Assembly (NCBI RefSeq): GCF_900099905.1
Contig: NZ_FNEE01000007.1
Span: forward strand, 186,001 to 250,000
Direction of reading: 5' to 3'
DNA: 64,000 nt
DNA from: Mesorhizobium muleiense
Lineage (GTDB): Bacteria > Pseudomonadota > Alphaproteobacteria > Rhizobiales > Rhizobiaceae
Shown piece by piece: positions 43,318 to 52,157 of the stretch. Position numbers and translations under genes: made by a program. Position 1 is the first letter of the stretch. Every line of letters begins with the position of its first letter. Under the pieces are notes generated by a model. It was not told where the DNA came from, did not search any database, and worked only from the letters and a program-made list of their open reading frames with translations.

Positions 43318-44155
43318 TCATACTGCCGTAACCCTGGATCCAGAGGAGGCGCGTCGCGTGCGCCAGGAGCGGCTCGAGCGGATCGGCCGCTGGCTGCTGC
43401 CGCTGGCGATCATGGTCCTGGCGATCTGGCTGTGGGATCGCATCTGCGTCTGGAACGACATCCCGAAATATATCCTGCCGCGCCCCGGCGTGGTGCTGCA
43501 AACGCTGTTCGGCGATGCCGGGCTGCTGTTCTCCTCGCTGCTGGTGACGCTCAGGATCACCTTTCTCAGCCTGCTTCTGGCGGTCATCGGCGGTGTCGGG
43601 CTGGCGGTGCTGTTTACGCAATCGAAATGGGTGGAGATGTCGTTCTTCCCGTTTGCCATCGTGTTGCAGGTGACGCCGATCGTCGCGATCTTCCCGCTGA
43701 TCAACATCTATGTCGACAACCAGACGACCAAGCTTCTGCTGTGTGCCTGGATTGTCGCCTTCTTCCCGATCCTGTCCAACACGACGCTCGGCCTCAACTC
43801 GGTCGACCGCAACCTGCGCGACATGTTCAAGCTCAACGGCGCGACCCGCTGGCAGCAATTGCGCTATCTCCGCCTGCCGGCGGCGATGCCGTATTTCCTC
43901 GGCGGGCTGAAGATCGCCGGCGGCCTGTCGCTAATCGGCGCGGTGGTGGCGGAGTTCGTCGCCGGGGCCCAGGGACAGTCGTCGGGGCTGGCTTCGCGCA
44001 TCATCGAGGCCGGTTACCGGCTCAACGCACCGCGGCTGTTCGCGGCGCTGATCCTGATCTCGTTCACCGGCATTCTGATTTTCCTGGTGCTGTCGCTGAT
44101 CTCGCACCTGATCCTGCGACGCTGGCACGAGAGTGCGCTGAAGCAGGAGCGATGA
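43304..44155 (+). CDS. ABC transporter permease, SsuC/TauC-like
   Basis: 283 residues, six membrane helices. EAA-type loop is visible as FKLNGATRWQQLRYLRLPAAMPYFLGGLK, here split as FKLNGATRWQQLRYLRLP and AAMPYFLGGLK. A preceding IFPLINIYVDNQTTK and a C-terminal LVLSLISHLILRRWHE are typical. It overlaps the ATPase gene by 14 bases, so all three transporter genes are one transcript. Followed by a family B repeat. Confidence 0.93.
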   Translation: MTAIDHTAVTLDPEEARRVRQERLERIGRWLLPLAIMVLAIWLWDRICVWNDIPKYILPRPGVVLQTLFGDAGLLFSSLLVTLRITFLSLLLAVIGGVGLAVLFTQSKWVEMSFFPFAIVLQVTPIVAIFPLINIYVDNQTTKLLLCAWIVAFFPILSNTTLGLNSVDRNLRDMFKLNGATRWQQLRYLRLPAAMPYFLGGLKIAGGLSLIGAVVAEFVAGAQGQSSGLASRIIEAGYRLNAPRLFAALILISFTGILIFLVLSLISHLILRRWHESALKQER

Positions 44156-44200
44156 TGGTGGGGCGTGTTCAAGGCAACTGCCTGGCGTCCTTTTCGGCGT

Positions 44201-44380
44201 TGGCGCTGCCCCTAATCGCCCTGCCGGGCCCTTCTCCCCGTATAGAGACGGGGAGAAGGGCGCCTCCTTCATCGACGGTTTCGCCAACCACCAGCGTTGC
44301 AGAACGAGCGCCAAGGCTGCCGTCAGCCCCCTTCTCCCCGTTCACGGGGAGAAGATGCCGGCAGGCAGATGAGGGGCAGC
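44201..44380. repeat. Rhizobial intergenic repeat, family B, copy 2
   Basis: Starts GGCGCTGCCCCTAATCGCCC and ends GCAGATGAGGGGCAGC. It contains two hairpins (CCCTTCTCCCCGTATAGAGA / ...GGGGAGAAGGG and CCCCCTTCTCCCCGTTCACG / GGGGAGAAG). It ends one base before the G preceding the next ATG, so its terminal GAGGGG (44371-44376) is the ribosome binding site of the deaminase gene. Confidence 0.85.
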
Positions 44381-44381
44381 G

Positions 44382-45695
44382 ATGACCTCAGAAATGATCC
44401 CCGAAACCGGCCAATTCGTACTTTCCAACGTCCGGCTTCATGCCTCCTTGACGCCGGGACTCTCCGCAGCCTTCGATGCAGACGGCTTTGCGCTCGCCGA
44501 CATCACCGTCGCTGACGGTAAAATCTCCAGCATCATCGCGAATCGCCGGCCCAATACACCTGCAGGCGCCCTCGACCTCGGCGGCCGTATCGTCATGCCG
44601 TGCTTCGTCGACGGCCACACCCATATCGACAAAGGCCATATCTGGCCTCGAAAACCCAATCCGGACGGCACCTTCATGGGTGCGCTGAACGCCACTGGCG
44701 CCGACCGTGCTGCCCGCTGGAGCGCCGAGGACGTCGCTCGCCGCATGGATTTTTCGCTGCGCTGCGCCTACGCGCACGGCACAAGGGCTTTGCGCACCCA
44801 TCTCGACAGCGTCGCACCGCAGGAGGAGATCTCCTGGCCGGTGTTCGAGACGGTACGGGAGAAATGGCGTGGCCGCATCGAGCTGCAGGCCGCCTGCCTG
44901 CTCGGCATCGAAGGCGTGCGCGACAAGAAATGGTTCGAAAGCCTGGCCAAACGCGTCGCCGCGGCCAATGGCGTGCTTGGCGTCGTCACCTATATGCTGC
45001 CGGACCTGGAAGAGCTTCTCGATCGGGTTTTCGCGCAGGCGATCAAGCATGGCCTCGACCTCGATTTCCATGCCGACGAGACCGACGACATCTCGGCGAT
45101 CTCGCTGAAGAAGATCGCCGAGGCGGCGCTGTGGAACGGTTTTGAGGGAAACATCCTCGTCGGCCACTGCTGCTCGCTGGCACGCCAGCCCGATCTCGAT
45201 GTGCTCGACACGCTGGACAAGATGGCGAAGGCGGGGCTCGCCGTGGTGTCGCTGCCGATGTGCAATCTCTATCTGCAGGATCGGCGCGGCGACAACACCA
45301 CGCCGCGCTGGCGCGGCGTGACGCTGCTGCACGAGATGAAGGCGCGCGGCATTCCCGTCGCCGTCGCCTCCGACAACACCCGCGATCCGTTCTACGCCTA
45401 TGGCGATCTCGACATGCTGGAGGTCTATCGCATGGCGACACGTATCCTGCATTTCGATCACCCGGTCGGCGACTGGCCGCAAGCGGTGACTTCGACGCCG
45501 GCCAGAGTGATGCGGCTCGACGGGTTCGGCACCCTTGCCGCAGGCGGTGGCGCCGACTTCGTCGTCTTCAGGGGGCGGAACTGGACGGAATTGCTGTCGC
45601 GGCCCGAATCGGATCGCATCGTGGTGCGGGACGGCCGCGCCATCGAGCGCCAATTGCCCGACTATGCCGAACTCGACGATCTGATGGTGCGATGA
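44382..45695 (+). CDS. Cytosine deaminase-like amidohydrolase
   Basis: 437 residues, metal-dependent amidohydrolase of the CodA group. HTHIDKGHIWPR (first two ligands plus CodA-like DK), HADETDD (third ligand and catalytic Glu), VGHCCSLA (fourth) and VASDNTRDPFYAYGD (catalytic Asp) are all present. These are the key residues of cytosine deaminase and close relatives acting on cyclic amines or amides. In the operon with a THI5-like transporter. Whether cytosine itself is the substrate cannot be decided. The repeat upstream supplies its ribosome binding site. The stop overlaps the next gene (ATGA). Confidence 0.85.
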   Translation: MTSEMIPETGQFVLSNVRLHASLTPGLSAAFDADGFALADITVADGKISSIIANRRPNTPAGALDLGGRIVMPCFVDGHTHIDKGHIWPRKPNPDGTFMGALNATGADRAARWSAEDVARRMDFSLRCAYAHGTRALRTHLDSVAPQEEISWPVFETVREKWRGRIELQAACLLGIEGVRDKKWFESLAKRVAAANGVLGVVTYMLPDLEELLDRVFAQAIKHGLDLDFHADETDDISAISLKKIAEAALWNGFEGNILVGHCCSLARQPDLDVLDTLDKMAKAGLAVVSLPMCNLYLQDRRGDNTTPRWRGVTLLHEMKARGIPVAVASDNTRDPFYAYGDLDMLEVYRMATRILHFDHPVGDWPQAVTSTPARVMRLDGFGTLAAGGGADFVVFRGRNWTELLSRPESDRIVVRDGRAIERQLPDYAELDDLMVR

Positions 45696-47092
45696 TGGAC
45701 CTGGCTGCGCTCAAACGCGATCTCGACGGTCTGAAGATCGACGACCATCCGGCGATCGTCCAGCAGAAGAGCCGCGATTTTTACTGGTACAGCCCGGTGC
45801 TGAAGCAACAGCTCGACCATGTGACCGGCGACCTGATCGTGACGCCAAAGACCGAGGACGAGGTGATCCGCGTGCTTGCCGCGTGCCACCGGCATGGCAT
45901 TCCGGTGACGCCGCGCGGCAGCGGTACCGGCAATTACGGTCAGGCGATGCCCTTGTCCGGCGGCGTCGTGCTCAATCTCGCCGAGATGAACGCAATCAAG
46001 GCGATCGCGCCTGGTCGCGTCGTGACCGGTCCCGGTGCCGTCCTCGCCGACATCGACAGGGCGACGCGCGCCCATTCCGGCCAGGAGCTTCGGATGTCGC
46101 CGTCGACCTATAACACCGCTTCGATCGGCGGCTTCGTTGCCGGCGGCTCGGGCGGCATCGGCTCGATCCGCTGGGGCGGGCTGCGCGACCTCGGCAACGT
46201 CATCCGGCTCAGGACCGTGACGATGGAGGCGGAGCCTCGCATCATGGATCTTGCCGGCGAGGAGGTGCTGAAGGTGATGCATGCCTACGGCACCAACGGC
46301 ATCATCACCGAGGTCGAGATGCCGTTGACCGCATCCTACGACTGGATCGACGTCATCGTCGGCTTCGACGATTTCATGGATGCGGCCGGCTTCGGCAACG
46401 ATCTCGCCATTCAGGACGGCATCCTGGCGAAGCTGATCACGCCGATCGCCGCGCCGATCCCTTATGACTATTTCAAGCGGCACCAGAAATTCTTCCGGCG
46501 CGAGCAAAGCATCGTCGTCTGCATGATCGCCCCGCAGGCGATGGACGCCTTTGTCGCCCTCACGGCGCGCAGCAAGGGCGAGATCGTCTTCCGCGCCGAC
46601 AAGGAGGCCGATCTCAAGGGCTTGCCGCCGGCCTATGAGCTGACCTGGAACCACACGACGCTGCGCGCCATCAGGGTCGACCCTGATATTACCTATCTGC
46701 AGACCCGCTATCCCTCGCCGGATCACCTCGCTTACGTCAAGGCGATGATCGACCGCTTCGGCGACGAGGTGCCGGTTCATCTCGAATTCATCCGCTTCGA
46801 CGGCGCGATCGGCGTCGCTGGACTGCCGCTGGTCCGCTTCACCACGGCCGAGCGGCTCGACGAGATCATCCGCATCCATGAAGACAATGGCTGCTGGGTC
46901 TTCAATCCGCACCGCTACACGCTGGAAGAGGGCGGCATGAAGCAGACGGACGAGGTGCAGCTCGCCTTCAAGCGCGAGACCGATCCGCAAGGGCTGCTCA
47001 ATCCCGGCAAGATGATCGCCTGGGAAAACCCGGACTACGACTATCGCTCGGGCAAGTCGTTCCTGTTCAAGGGATTGCAGAAGGCGGGGTGA
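45692..47092 (+). CDS. FAD-linked oxidase/dehydrogenase, GlcD-like
   Basis: 466 residues, vanillyl-alcohol-oxidase superfamily. The N-terminal FAD domain shows VTPKTEDEVIRVLAACHRHG, PRGSGTGNYGQAMPLSGGVV (pyrophosphate loop) and SIGGFVAGGSGGIGSIRWGG. The C-terminal substrate domain ends LLNPGKMIAWENP. Members oxidise 2-hydroxy acids or aromatic alcohols. It follows the deaminase gene with ATGA overlap, so it likely acts on a deaminated product. No covalent-FAD His is obvious. The frame is open far upstream, but that part overlaps the deaminase gene and is not used. Confidence 0.88.
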   Translation: MMDLAALKRDLDGLKIDDHPAIVQQKSRDFYWYSPVLKQQLDHVTGDLIVTPKTEDEVIRVLAACHRHGIPVTPRGSGTGNYGQAMPLSGGVVLNLAEMNAIKAIAPGRVVTGPGAVLADIDRATRAHSGQELRMSPSTYNTASIGGFVAGGSGGIGSIRWGGLRDLGNVIRLRTVTMEAEPRIMDLAGEEVLKVMHAYGTNGIITEVEMPLTASYDWIDVIVGFDDFMDAAGFGNDLAIQDGILAKLITPIAAPIPYDYFKRHQKFFRREQSIVVCMIAPQAMDAFVALTARSKGEIVFRADKEADLKGLPPAYELTWNHTTLRAIRVDPDITYLQTRYPSPDHLAYVKAMIDRFGDEVPVHLEFIRFDGAIGVAGLPLVRFTTAERLDEIIRIHEDNGCWVFNPHRYTLEEGGMKQTDEVQLAFKRETDPQGLLNPGKMIAWENPDYDYRSGKSFLFKGLQKAG

Positions 47093-47721
47093 ACGATGAC
47101 GAGCGTGTGGCGCTGTCGCGCCGACCTGCGAGGACTTCGGTGAACATCCTCGTGCTCTACGCCCACCCGGTCGAAACCAGCTTCAACGCCGGTCTGCACC
47201 GGACGATCGTCGAGCGGCTGACGGCCGCCGGCCACGCCGTCGACGATTGCGATCTCTATGCCGAGGATTTCGACCCGCGGCTGACACGGGCCGAGCGGCT
47301 CGGTTATCACGACGAGCGCGGCGCCGGTGATCCGGCAGCGCCCTATGTCGAGCGCCTGCTGCGGGCAGAGGCGCTGGTGCTGTCGTTTCCGGTGTGGAAC
47401 TACGGCTATCCGGCGATCCTGAAAGGCTTTTTCGACCGCGTCTTCCTGCCCGGCGTGTCGTTCAAGCTGGTCAATGGCAAGGTGCAGCCTTCGCTGCACA
47501 ACATCCGCAAGCTGGCGGCGGTCACCACCTATGGTGGCAGCCGGCTCCACGCCATGCTGATGGGCGACCCGCCGCGCAAGCTGGTCAAGCGTGTGTTGCG
47601 CGCGACGGTCAAGCCAGGCGCCTCGGTGTCGTATCTCGCGCATTATTCGATGAACCTGTCGACCGATGAAACGCGGAAGAGATTTACGGCGAAAGTCGCA
47701 GCCAGCATGGATGCCTTCTGA
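47089..47721 (+). CDS. NAD(P)H:quinone reductase-like flavoprotein 1
   Basis: 210 residues, flavodoxin-fold. ILVLYAHPVETSFNAGLHRT is the FMN/FAD phosphate loop, DLYAEDFDPRL and FPVWNYGYPAILKGFFDRVF the isoalloxazine and substrate loops of the KefF/MdaB/NQO group. GTG 47089 overlaps the preceding stop; an in-frame GTG at 47141 just before NILVLYAHP may be the true start. Its last base is the first base of the next gene. Tandem with a paralogue. Confidence 0.85.
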   Translation: MNDDERVALSRRPARTSVNILVLYAHPVETSFNAGLHRTIVERLTAAGHAVDDCDLYAEDFDPRLTRAERLGYHDERGAGDPAAPYVERLLRAEALVLSFPVWNYGYPAILKGFFDRVFLPGVSFKLVNGKVQPSLHNIRKLAAVTTYGGSRLHAMLMGDPPRKLVKRVLRATVKPGASVSYLAHYSMNLSTDETRKRFTAKVAASMDAF

Positions 47722-48308
47722 TGCGGGTCCTGGTGGTTTATTGCCATCCGGTTCCGGAAAGCTTTTGCGCCGCGATCCGGGATAGTGCCATCGAGGTGCT
47801 GAAGGCGAGAGGCTGGGAGGTGCGGCTGCTCGACCTCTATGCGGAAAATTTCGATCCGGTCATGGGCTGCGACGAGCGACGCTTCTATAACGAGCACGCC
47901 CCGCAGGATCCAGCGCTCAAGCCGCATTTCGAAAATCTCAACTGGGCCCAGGCAATCCTCTTCATCTATCCGACATGGTGGTACGGGTTGCCGGCAATGC
48001 TGAAGGGCTGGCTCGACCGGGTCTGGGCGACCGACGTCGCCTTCCGACTGCCGGCCGGCAAGGGACGGATCCAGTCGCTGATGAGGCATGTGACGAAGAT
48101 CGGGGTGATCACGACCTGCGGCGCACCGACCTGGTGGAGCGTCGTCGTCGGCCAGCCGGGACGCAAGACAATCCTGCGCGGCATGCGGGCGCTCTGCGCC
48201 ACCCGCTGCAGGACGTTCTTTCTGGCGCACTATTTGATGGATGCGTCGACAGCGAAGACGAGGGCGGCGTTTCTGGAGAAAGTGCGAACGAAGCTGGAGC
48301 GGTTTTGA
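47721..48308 (+). CDS. NAD(P)H:quinone reductase-like flavoprotein 2
   Basis: 195 residues, paralogue of the preceding gene: MRVLVVYCHPVPESFCAAIR, DLYAENFDPVM, IYPTWWYGLPAMLKGWLDRV. The substrate loop is PTWWYG, against PVWNYG in the first copy, so the two probably differ in specificity or form a heterodimer. It is the last gene of the operon, followed by a family A repeat that could end transcription. Confidence 0.87.
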   Translation: MRVLVVYCHPVPESFCAAIRDSAIEVLKARGWEVRLLDLYAENFDPVMGCDERRFYNEHAPQDPALKPHFENLNWAQAILFIYPTWWYGLPAMLKGWLDRVWATDVAFRLPAGKGRIQSLMRHVTKIGVITTCGAPTWWSVVVGQPGRKTILRGMRALCATRCRTFFLAHYLMDASTAKTRAAFLEKVRTKLERF

Positions 48309-48321
48309 GCCAGCGGAGATC

Positions 48322-48510
48322 TCCTTCTCCCCCTGTGGGAGAAGGTGGATCGGCGCGCAGCGCCGAGACGGATGAGGGGTGCTGGAAGAAACGAGGCGCC
48401 GAAAATATCGAAGGATTTAAAGCGTTTACCTCTTCAAAGTCGCGATCCGTCCAGCACCCCTCATCCGACCTCGCTTCGCGAGGCCACCTTCTCCCACAAG
48501 GGGAGAAGGA
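48322..48510. repeat. Rhizobial intergenic mosaic repeat, family A, copy 3
   Basis: TCCTTCTCCCCCTGTGGGAG then AAGGTGGATCGGCGCGCAGC, GCCGAGACGGATGAGGGGTG on the left, and CAGCACCCCTCATCCGACCT, CGCTTCGCGAGGCCACCTTC, CCACAAGGGGAGAAGGA on the right, with 40 unrelated AT-richer bases in the middle. It lies between two convergent operons. Confidence 0.85.
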
Positions 48511-48519
48511 AAGAGTGCA

Positions 48520-50979
48520 CTACATCCGCACCCGTTCCGCTTTCGGATCATACATCGGCTTCAGCGACACTTCCGCGGCGAAGCGCTCGCCGGCGATCTC
48601 GATCTCGTAGGAAGACGACAGCACATCCGCCTCGCTCTCGCCCTGGCAAGGCACGTAGCCGAGGCCGACGGCGCCGCCGAGATGATGGCCGTAATTGCCC
48701 GAGGTGACCGGGCCGACAATCTTGCCGTCGCGCAGGATCGCTTCGTTGTGGAAGAGCAAGGGTTGCGTGTCTTTCAGGCGGAATTGCACCAGCCGCCGGT
48801 TCAATCCGGTTTCCTTCTTCCTCAGCACGGCATCGCGGCCAAGAAAATCGCCCTTGGCAGTCTTCACTGCGAATCCAAGGCCTGCCTCCAGCACATTGTC
48901 CTCGTCGGTGATGTCGTGGCCGAAATGCCGGAAGGCCTTTTCGATGCGGCAGGAATCCAGCGTGTGCAGGCCGCAAAGCTTCAGGCCGACATCGGCGCCG
49001 GCCGCCTCGATCGCCTCGAACACGTGTGCGGCCTGGTCGGTCGAGACATAAAGCTCCCAGCCCAGCTCGCCGACATAGGTCACGCGATGGGCGCGGGCCA
49101 GCCCCATGCCGATTTCTATCTCCTGAAACGTTCCGAACGGATTGGTTTCGTTGGAGAAATCGTTCGGGCTCAGCTTTTGAATGAGCTTCCTCGAATCCGG
49201 GCCCATCAGGCAGAGCACGGCTTCGGCCGCGGTGACATCGGTGATGACGACGAATTCATCGGCGAGATGCTTTTTCAGCCAGGCGAGATCACGCTGCAGC
49301 GTGGCGCCCGGTACGACGAGGAAAAAGGTGGTTTCAGACAGCCGCGAGACGGTGAGATCGCTCTCGATGCCGCCGCGCTGGTTGAGCATCTGGGTGTAGA
49401 CGATCTTGCCTGGCGCCACGTCCATGTCGTTGGCGCAAAGCCTCTGCAGGAAGGCGCAGGCATCGCGGCCCTCGACACGGATCTTGCCGAACGAGGTCAT
49501 GTCGAACAGGCCGACGCCGTTGCGGACCGCCAGATGTTCATCGCGCTGGTTGTCAAACCAGTTCTGCCGTTTCCAGGAATAGCAGTACTCGCGCTCCTGG
49601 CCCTCATGCGCGAACCAGTTGGCCCGCTCCCAGCCGGCAACCTCGCCGAACACCGCGCCGCGTGCCTTCAGATGTTCATGGAGCGGGGAGCGCCTGACGT
49701 TCCGAGAGGTCGTCATCTGCCGGTAGGGAAAATGGTCGGCATAGAGCAGTCCGAGCGTCTCGGAGACGCGCTCTCTGAGATAGCGGCGGTTTTTTTGGAA
49801 CGGCTGGGCGCGGCGGATGTCGACCTCCCACAGATCGAAGGGTGCTTCGCCATCGTTGATCCATTGCGCCAGCGCCATGCCGGCACCGCCTGAGGAGACG
49901 ATGCCGATGGAGTTGTAGCCGGTCGCCATCCAGTAGCCGGACAACTCCGGCGCTTCGCCGAGATAATAGCGATCATCAGGCGTAAAACTCTCGGGGCCGT
50001 TGAAGAAAGTGTGGATGCCGGCGCTGGCCAGCATCGGCATGCGGTTGACGCCCATTTCGAGGATCGGCTCGAAATGTTCGAAATCCTCGGGCAACTGGTC
50101 GAAGCAGAAATCTTCGCTTATGCCGTCCATGCCCCAGGGCTTGGCCACCGGCTCGAAGGCGCCGAGCATCATCTTGCCGGCATCTTCCTTGTAGTAGGCG
50201 CACTCGTCCGGCACGCGCAGCACCGGCAGCCGGGTCAGGCCGGGAATCGGTTCGGTGACGAGATAAAAATGCTCGCAGGCATGCAGCGGGATGCTGACGC
50301 CGTTCTGGGCGCCAAGCTCGCGTGCCCACATGCCGGCGCAATTGACGACGATGTCGGCCTCGATCATGCCTTGCTCGTCGCCCTGCGTCCAGGAAACGCT
50401 GGTGACGCGGCCATCCCTGATGTGAACCTTAGTGACCTTCACATTCTCGACGATCGTCGCACCGCGCTGGCGCGCACCCTTGGCCAGCGCCATGGCGATG
50501 TTGGCCGGGTCGCATTGGCCGTCGAGCGGCAGATGCACGGCGCCGACCACATCGGAAACATTAAGATGCGGGTACATCTGCTTGACTTCGTTTGGCGAAA
50601 TCTCGCGCACGTCGATATCGAACGCGCGGGCGAGCGACGCCTGCCTGTAAATCTCGTGCTTGCGTTCCTCGGTCAGCGCCACGGTGATCGAACCGACCTG
50701 GCGCATGCCGGTGCCGACATCGGTCTCGGCATCCAGCCTGACGTAGAGGTCGGCCGAATATTTCGCCAGCCGCGTCATGTTCTGCGAGCCGCGCAACTGG
50801 CCGATCAGGCCGGCGGCATGCCATGTCGTGCCCGATGTCAGCTGCTTGCGTTCCAAAAGAACGATGTCGGTCCAGCCGAGCTTGGCCAGATGATAGGCGA
50901 CCGAGCAGCCTGAAACACCGCCGCCGATGATGACGGCCCTCGCCTTGGGAGGAATGGTTTTGGGAGACGGGACGGTCAT
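48520..50979 (-). CDS. FAD-dependent dimethylglycine dehydrogenase-like enzyme 1 (DAO-GcvT fusion)
   Basis: 819 residues. The N-terminal DAO domain has the FAD loop VIIGGGVSGCSVAYHLAKLG and the TSGTTWHAAG segment whose His is the covalent flavin site in dimethylglycine and sarcosine dehydrogenases. The C-terminal half is a GcvT/folate-binding domain (LFDMTSFGKIRVEGRDACAF, VTYVGELGWELYV, IEKAFRHFGHDI). These enzymes demethylate N-methylglycines and pass the one-carbon unit to tetrahydrofolate. Last gene of the four-gene operon, coupled to the aminotransferase by ATGA. A second homologue is the first gene of the operon. Confidence 0.88.
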   Translation of the reverse strand: MTVPSPKTIPPKARAVIIGGGVSGCSVAYHLAKLGWTDIVLLERKQLTSGTTWHAAGLIGQLRGSQNMTRLAKYSADLYVRLDAETDVGTGMRQVGSITVALTEERKHEIYRQASLARAFDIDVREISPNEVKQMYPHLNVSDVVGAVHLPLDGQCDPANIAMALAKGARQRGATIVENVKVTKVHIRDGRVTSVSWTQGDEQGMIEADIVVNCAGMWARELGAQNGVSIPLHACEHFYLVTEPIPGLTRLPVLRVPDECAYYKEDAGKMMLGAFEPVAKPWGMDGISEDFCFDQLPEDFEHFEPILEMGVNRMPMLASAGIHTFFNGPESFTPDDRYYLGEAPELSGYWMATGYNSIGIVSSGGAGMALAQWINDGEAPFDLWEVDIRRAQPFQKNRRYLRERVSETLGLLYADHFPYRQMTTSRNVRRSPLHEHLKARGAVFGEVAGWERANWFAHEGQEREYCYSWKRQNWFDNQRDEHLAVRNGVGLFDMTSFGKIRVEGRDACAFLQRLCANDMDVAPGKIVYTQMLNQRGGIESDLTVSRLSETTFFLVVPGATLQRDLAWLKKHLADEFVVITDVTAAEAVLCLMGPDSRKLIQKLSPNDFSNETNPFGTFQEIEIGMGLARAHRVTYVGELGWELYVSTDQAAHVFEAIEAAGADVGLKLCGLHTLDSCRIEKAFRHFGHDITDEDNVLEAGLGFAVKTAKGDFLGRDAVLRKKETGLNRRLVQFRLKDTQPLLFHNEAILRDGKIVGPVTSGNYGHHLGGAVGLGYVPCQGESEADVLSSSYEIEIAGERFAAEVSLKPMYDPKAERVRM

Positions 50980-52157
50980 GCGGCCTCACGGCGATAGCTG
51001 GAAGCAAAGCGACGCAAGCGAAGAGTTGCTTCCAGAAGCACCGCCTCGGGCTGGCAGAGGCTGACGCGAATATGGCCGGCGGCGGCATCGCCGAAGCTCG
51101 AGCCGGGCATCACACCGACCTTTTCCTTGTCGAGCAGAGCCCAGGCGAATTTCTCGTCGTCCGGCTCGAGAGCCGAGATATCGAGCATGACATACATGCC
51201 GCCTTCGGAGCCGCGCACGGTGATGTTGTTCATGCCGCGCATGGCATCGAGGACGACGCTGCGCCGTGCGGCATAGCGTTCGGCGATCTCCTTGACGCCG
51301 TAGCCGTTTTCCAGCGCCTCGGCGCAAGCGAGGCTGATGAAGGCCGGCAGGCCGTAGGTGGTCACCAGATTGAGGTTGGTCAGCAGCGAGATCATCTGTT
51401 CGGGCCCGCTCAGCCAGCCCATCCGCCAGCCGGTCATGCCGTGGCTCTTCGACATGGAATTGATGACCAGCGTGCGTTCCGCCATGCCGGGCAGCGAACG
51501 CGGCGAGACGTGCTCGCCGCCGCCCAGCGTCCAATAGACCTCGTCCGACAGCAGCCAGAGGTCATGTTCCCGGCAGGTCTGCGCCAGCTCTTCCAGCCGC
51601 TGGCGCGAATAGACGGCACCCGTCGGGTTGTTCGGCGTGTTGATGAGGATGGCGCGGGTGTTCGGCCGAAGTGCTGCGCGAATGTCGGCGGCGCGCGGCT
51701 GGAAACCATCCTCGGCCGGTGTCTCGACCACGGTGAAATCGGCGCCCGCCGCACTGAAGGTGTTGGGGTAGGTCGCGTAATAGGGCGCCACCACAATGGC
51801 ATGGTCGCCCTGGTCGAGAACGGCCTGCACCGCCGCATAAAGTGCCGCCTGCCCTCCCGGCGTAGCGATGACCTGGTCGGGGTTGGTCGCAACGCCGGTG
51901 CAGGCGGTCGAGGCGGCCGCCATTGCCTTGCGCAGGCGCGGAATACCGGCAAGCGGGGTGTAGTGGTGGTTGCTGGCGCGAACCGCGGTCACGCAGGCTT
52001 CGATCGTCTGCGCCGGCGTGTCGAAATCATGGTCGCCGACCGACAGCATGATGATGTCCTCGCCGGCCTGCTTGCGCGTCCAGGCGGCGAAATGGACCTC
52101 CCAGCCGTCCTTGCCGGAAGGCACGATGCCGGAAATGCGCGATGACGGTCTGGGCAT
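50976..52157 (-). CDS. PLP-dependent class I/II aminotransferase
   Basis: 393 residues, aspartate-aminotransferase fold. GDHDFDTP near the N-terminus, ATPGGQAALYAAVQ, INTPNNPTGAVYS (Asn), LSDEVYW (Asp/Tyr) and the PLP lysine in NSMSKSHGMTGWRMGW are visible. The substrate is unknown. Inside an operon with two dimethylglycine-dehydrogenase-like enzymes and a methyltransferase it may act on glycine, serine or a methylated amino acid. It starts 1 base inside the preceding stop (TAATG) and its stop overlaps the next start. Confidence 0.88.
   Translation of the reverse strand: MPRPSSRISGIVPSGKDGWEVHFAAWTRKQAGEDIIMLSVGDHDFDTPAQTIEACVTAVRASNHHYTPLAGIPRLRKAMAAASTACTGVATNPDQVIATPGGQAALYAAVQAVLDQGDHAIVVAPYYATYPNTFSAAGADFTVVETPAEDGFQPRAADIRAALRPNTRAILINTPNNPTGAVYSRQRLEELAQTCREHDLWLLSDEVYWTLGGGEHVSPRSLPGMAERTLVINSMSKSHGMTGWRMGWLSGPEQMISLLTNLNLVTTYGLPAFISLACAEALENGYGVKEIAERYAARRSVVLDAMRGMNNITVRGSEGGMYVMLDISALEPDDEKFAWALLDKEKVGVMPGSSFGDAAAGHIRVSLCQPEAVLLEATLRLRRFASSYRREAA

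Noticed and set aside
45260..45691. Extension of the FAD oxidase into the upstream deaminase gene
   Set aside because: It overlaps the deaminase coding sequence in another frame; ATG 45692 with ATGA coupling is the natural start.
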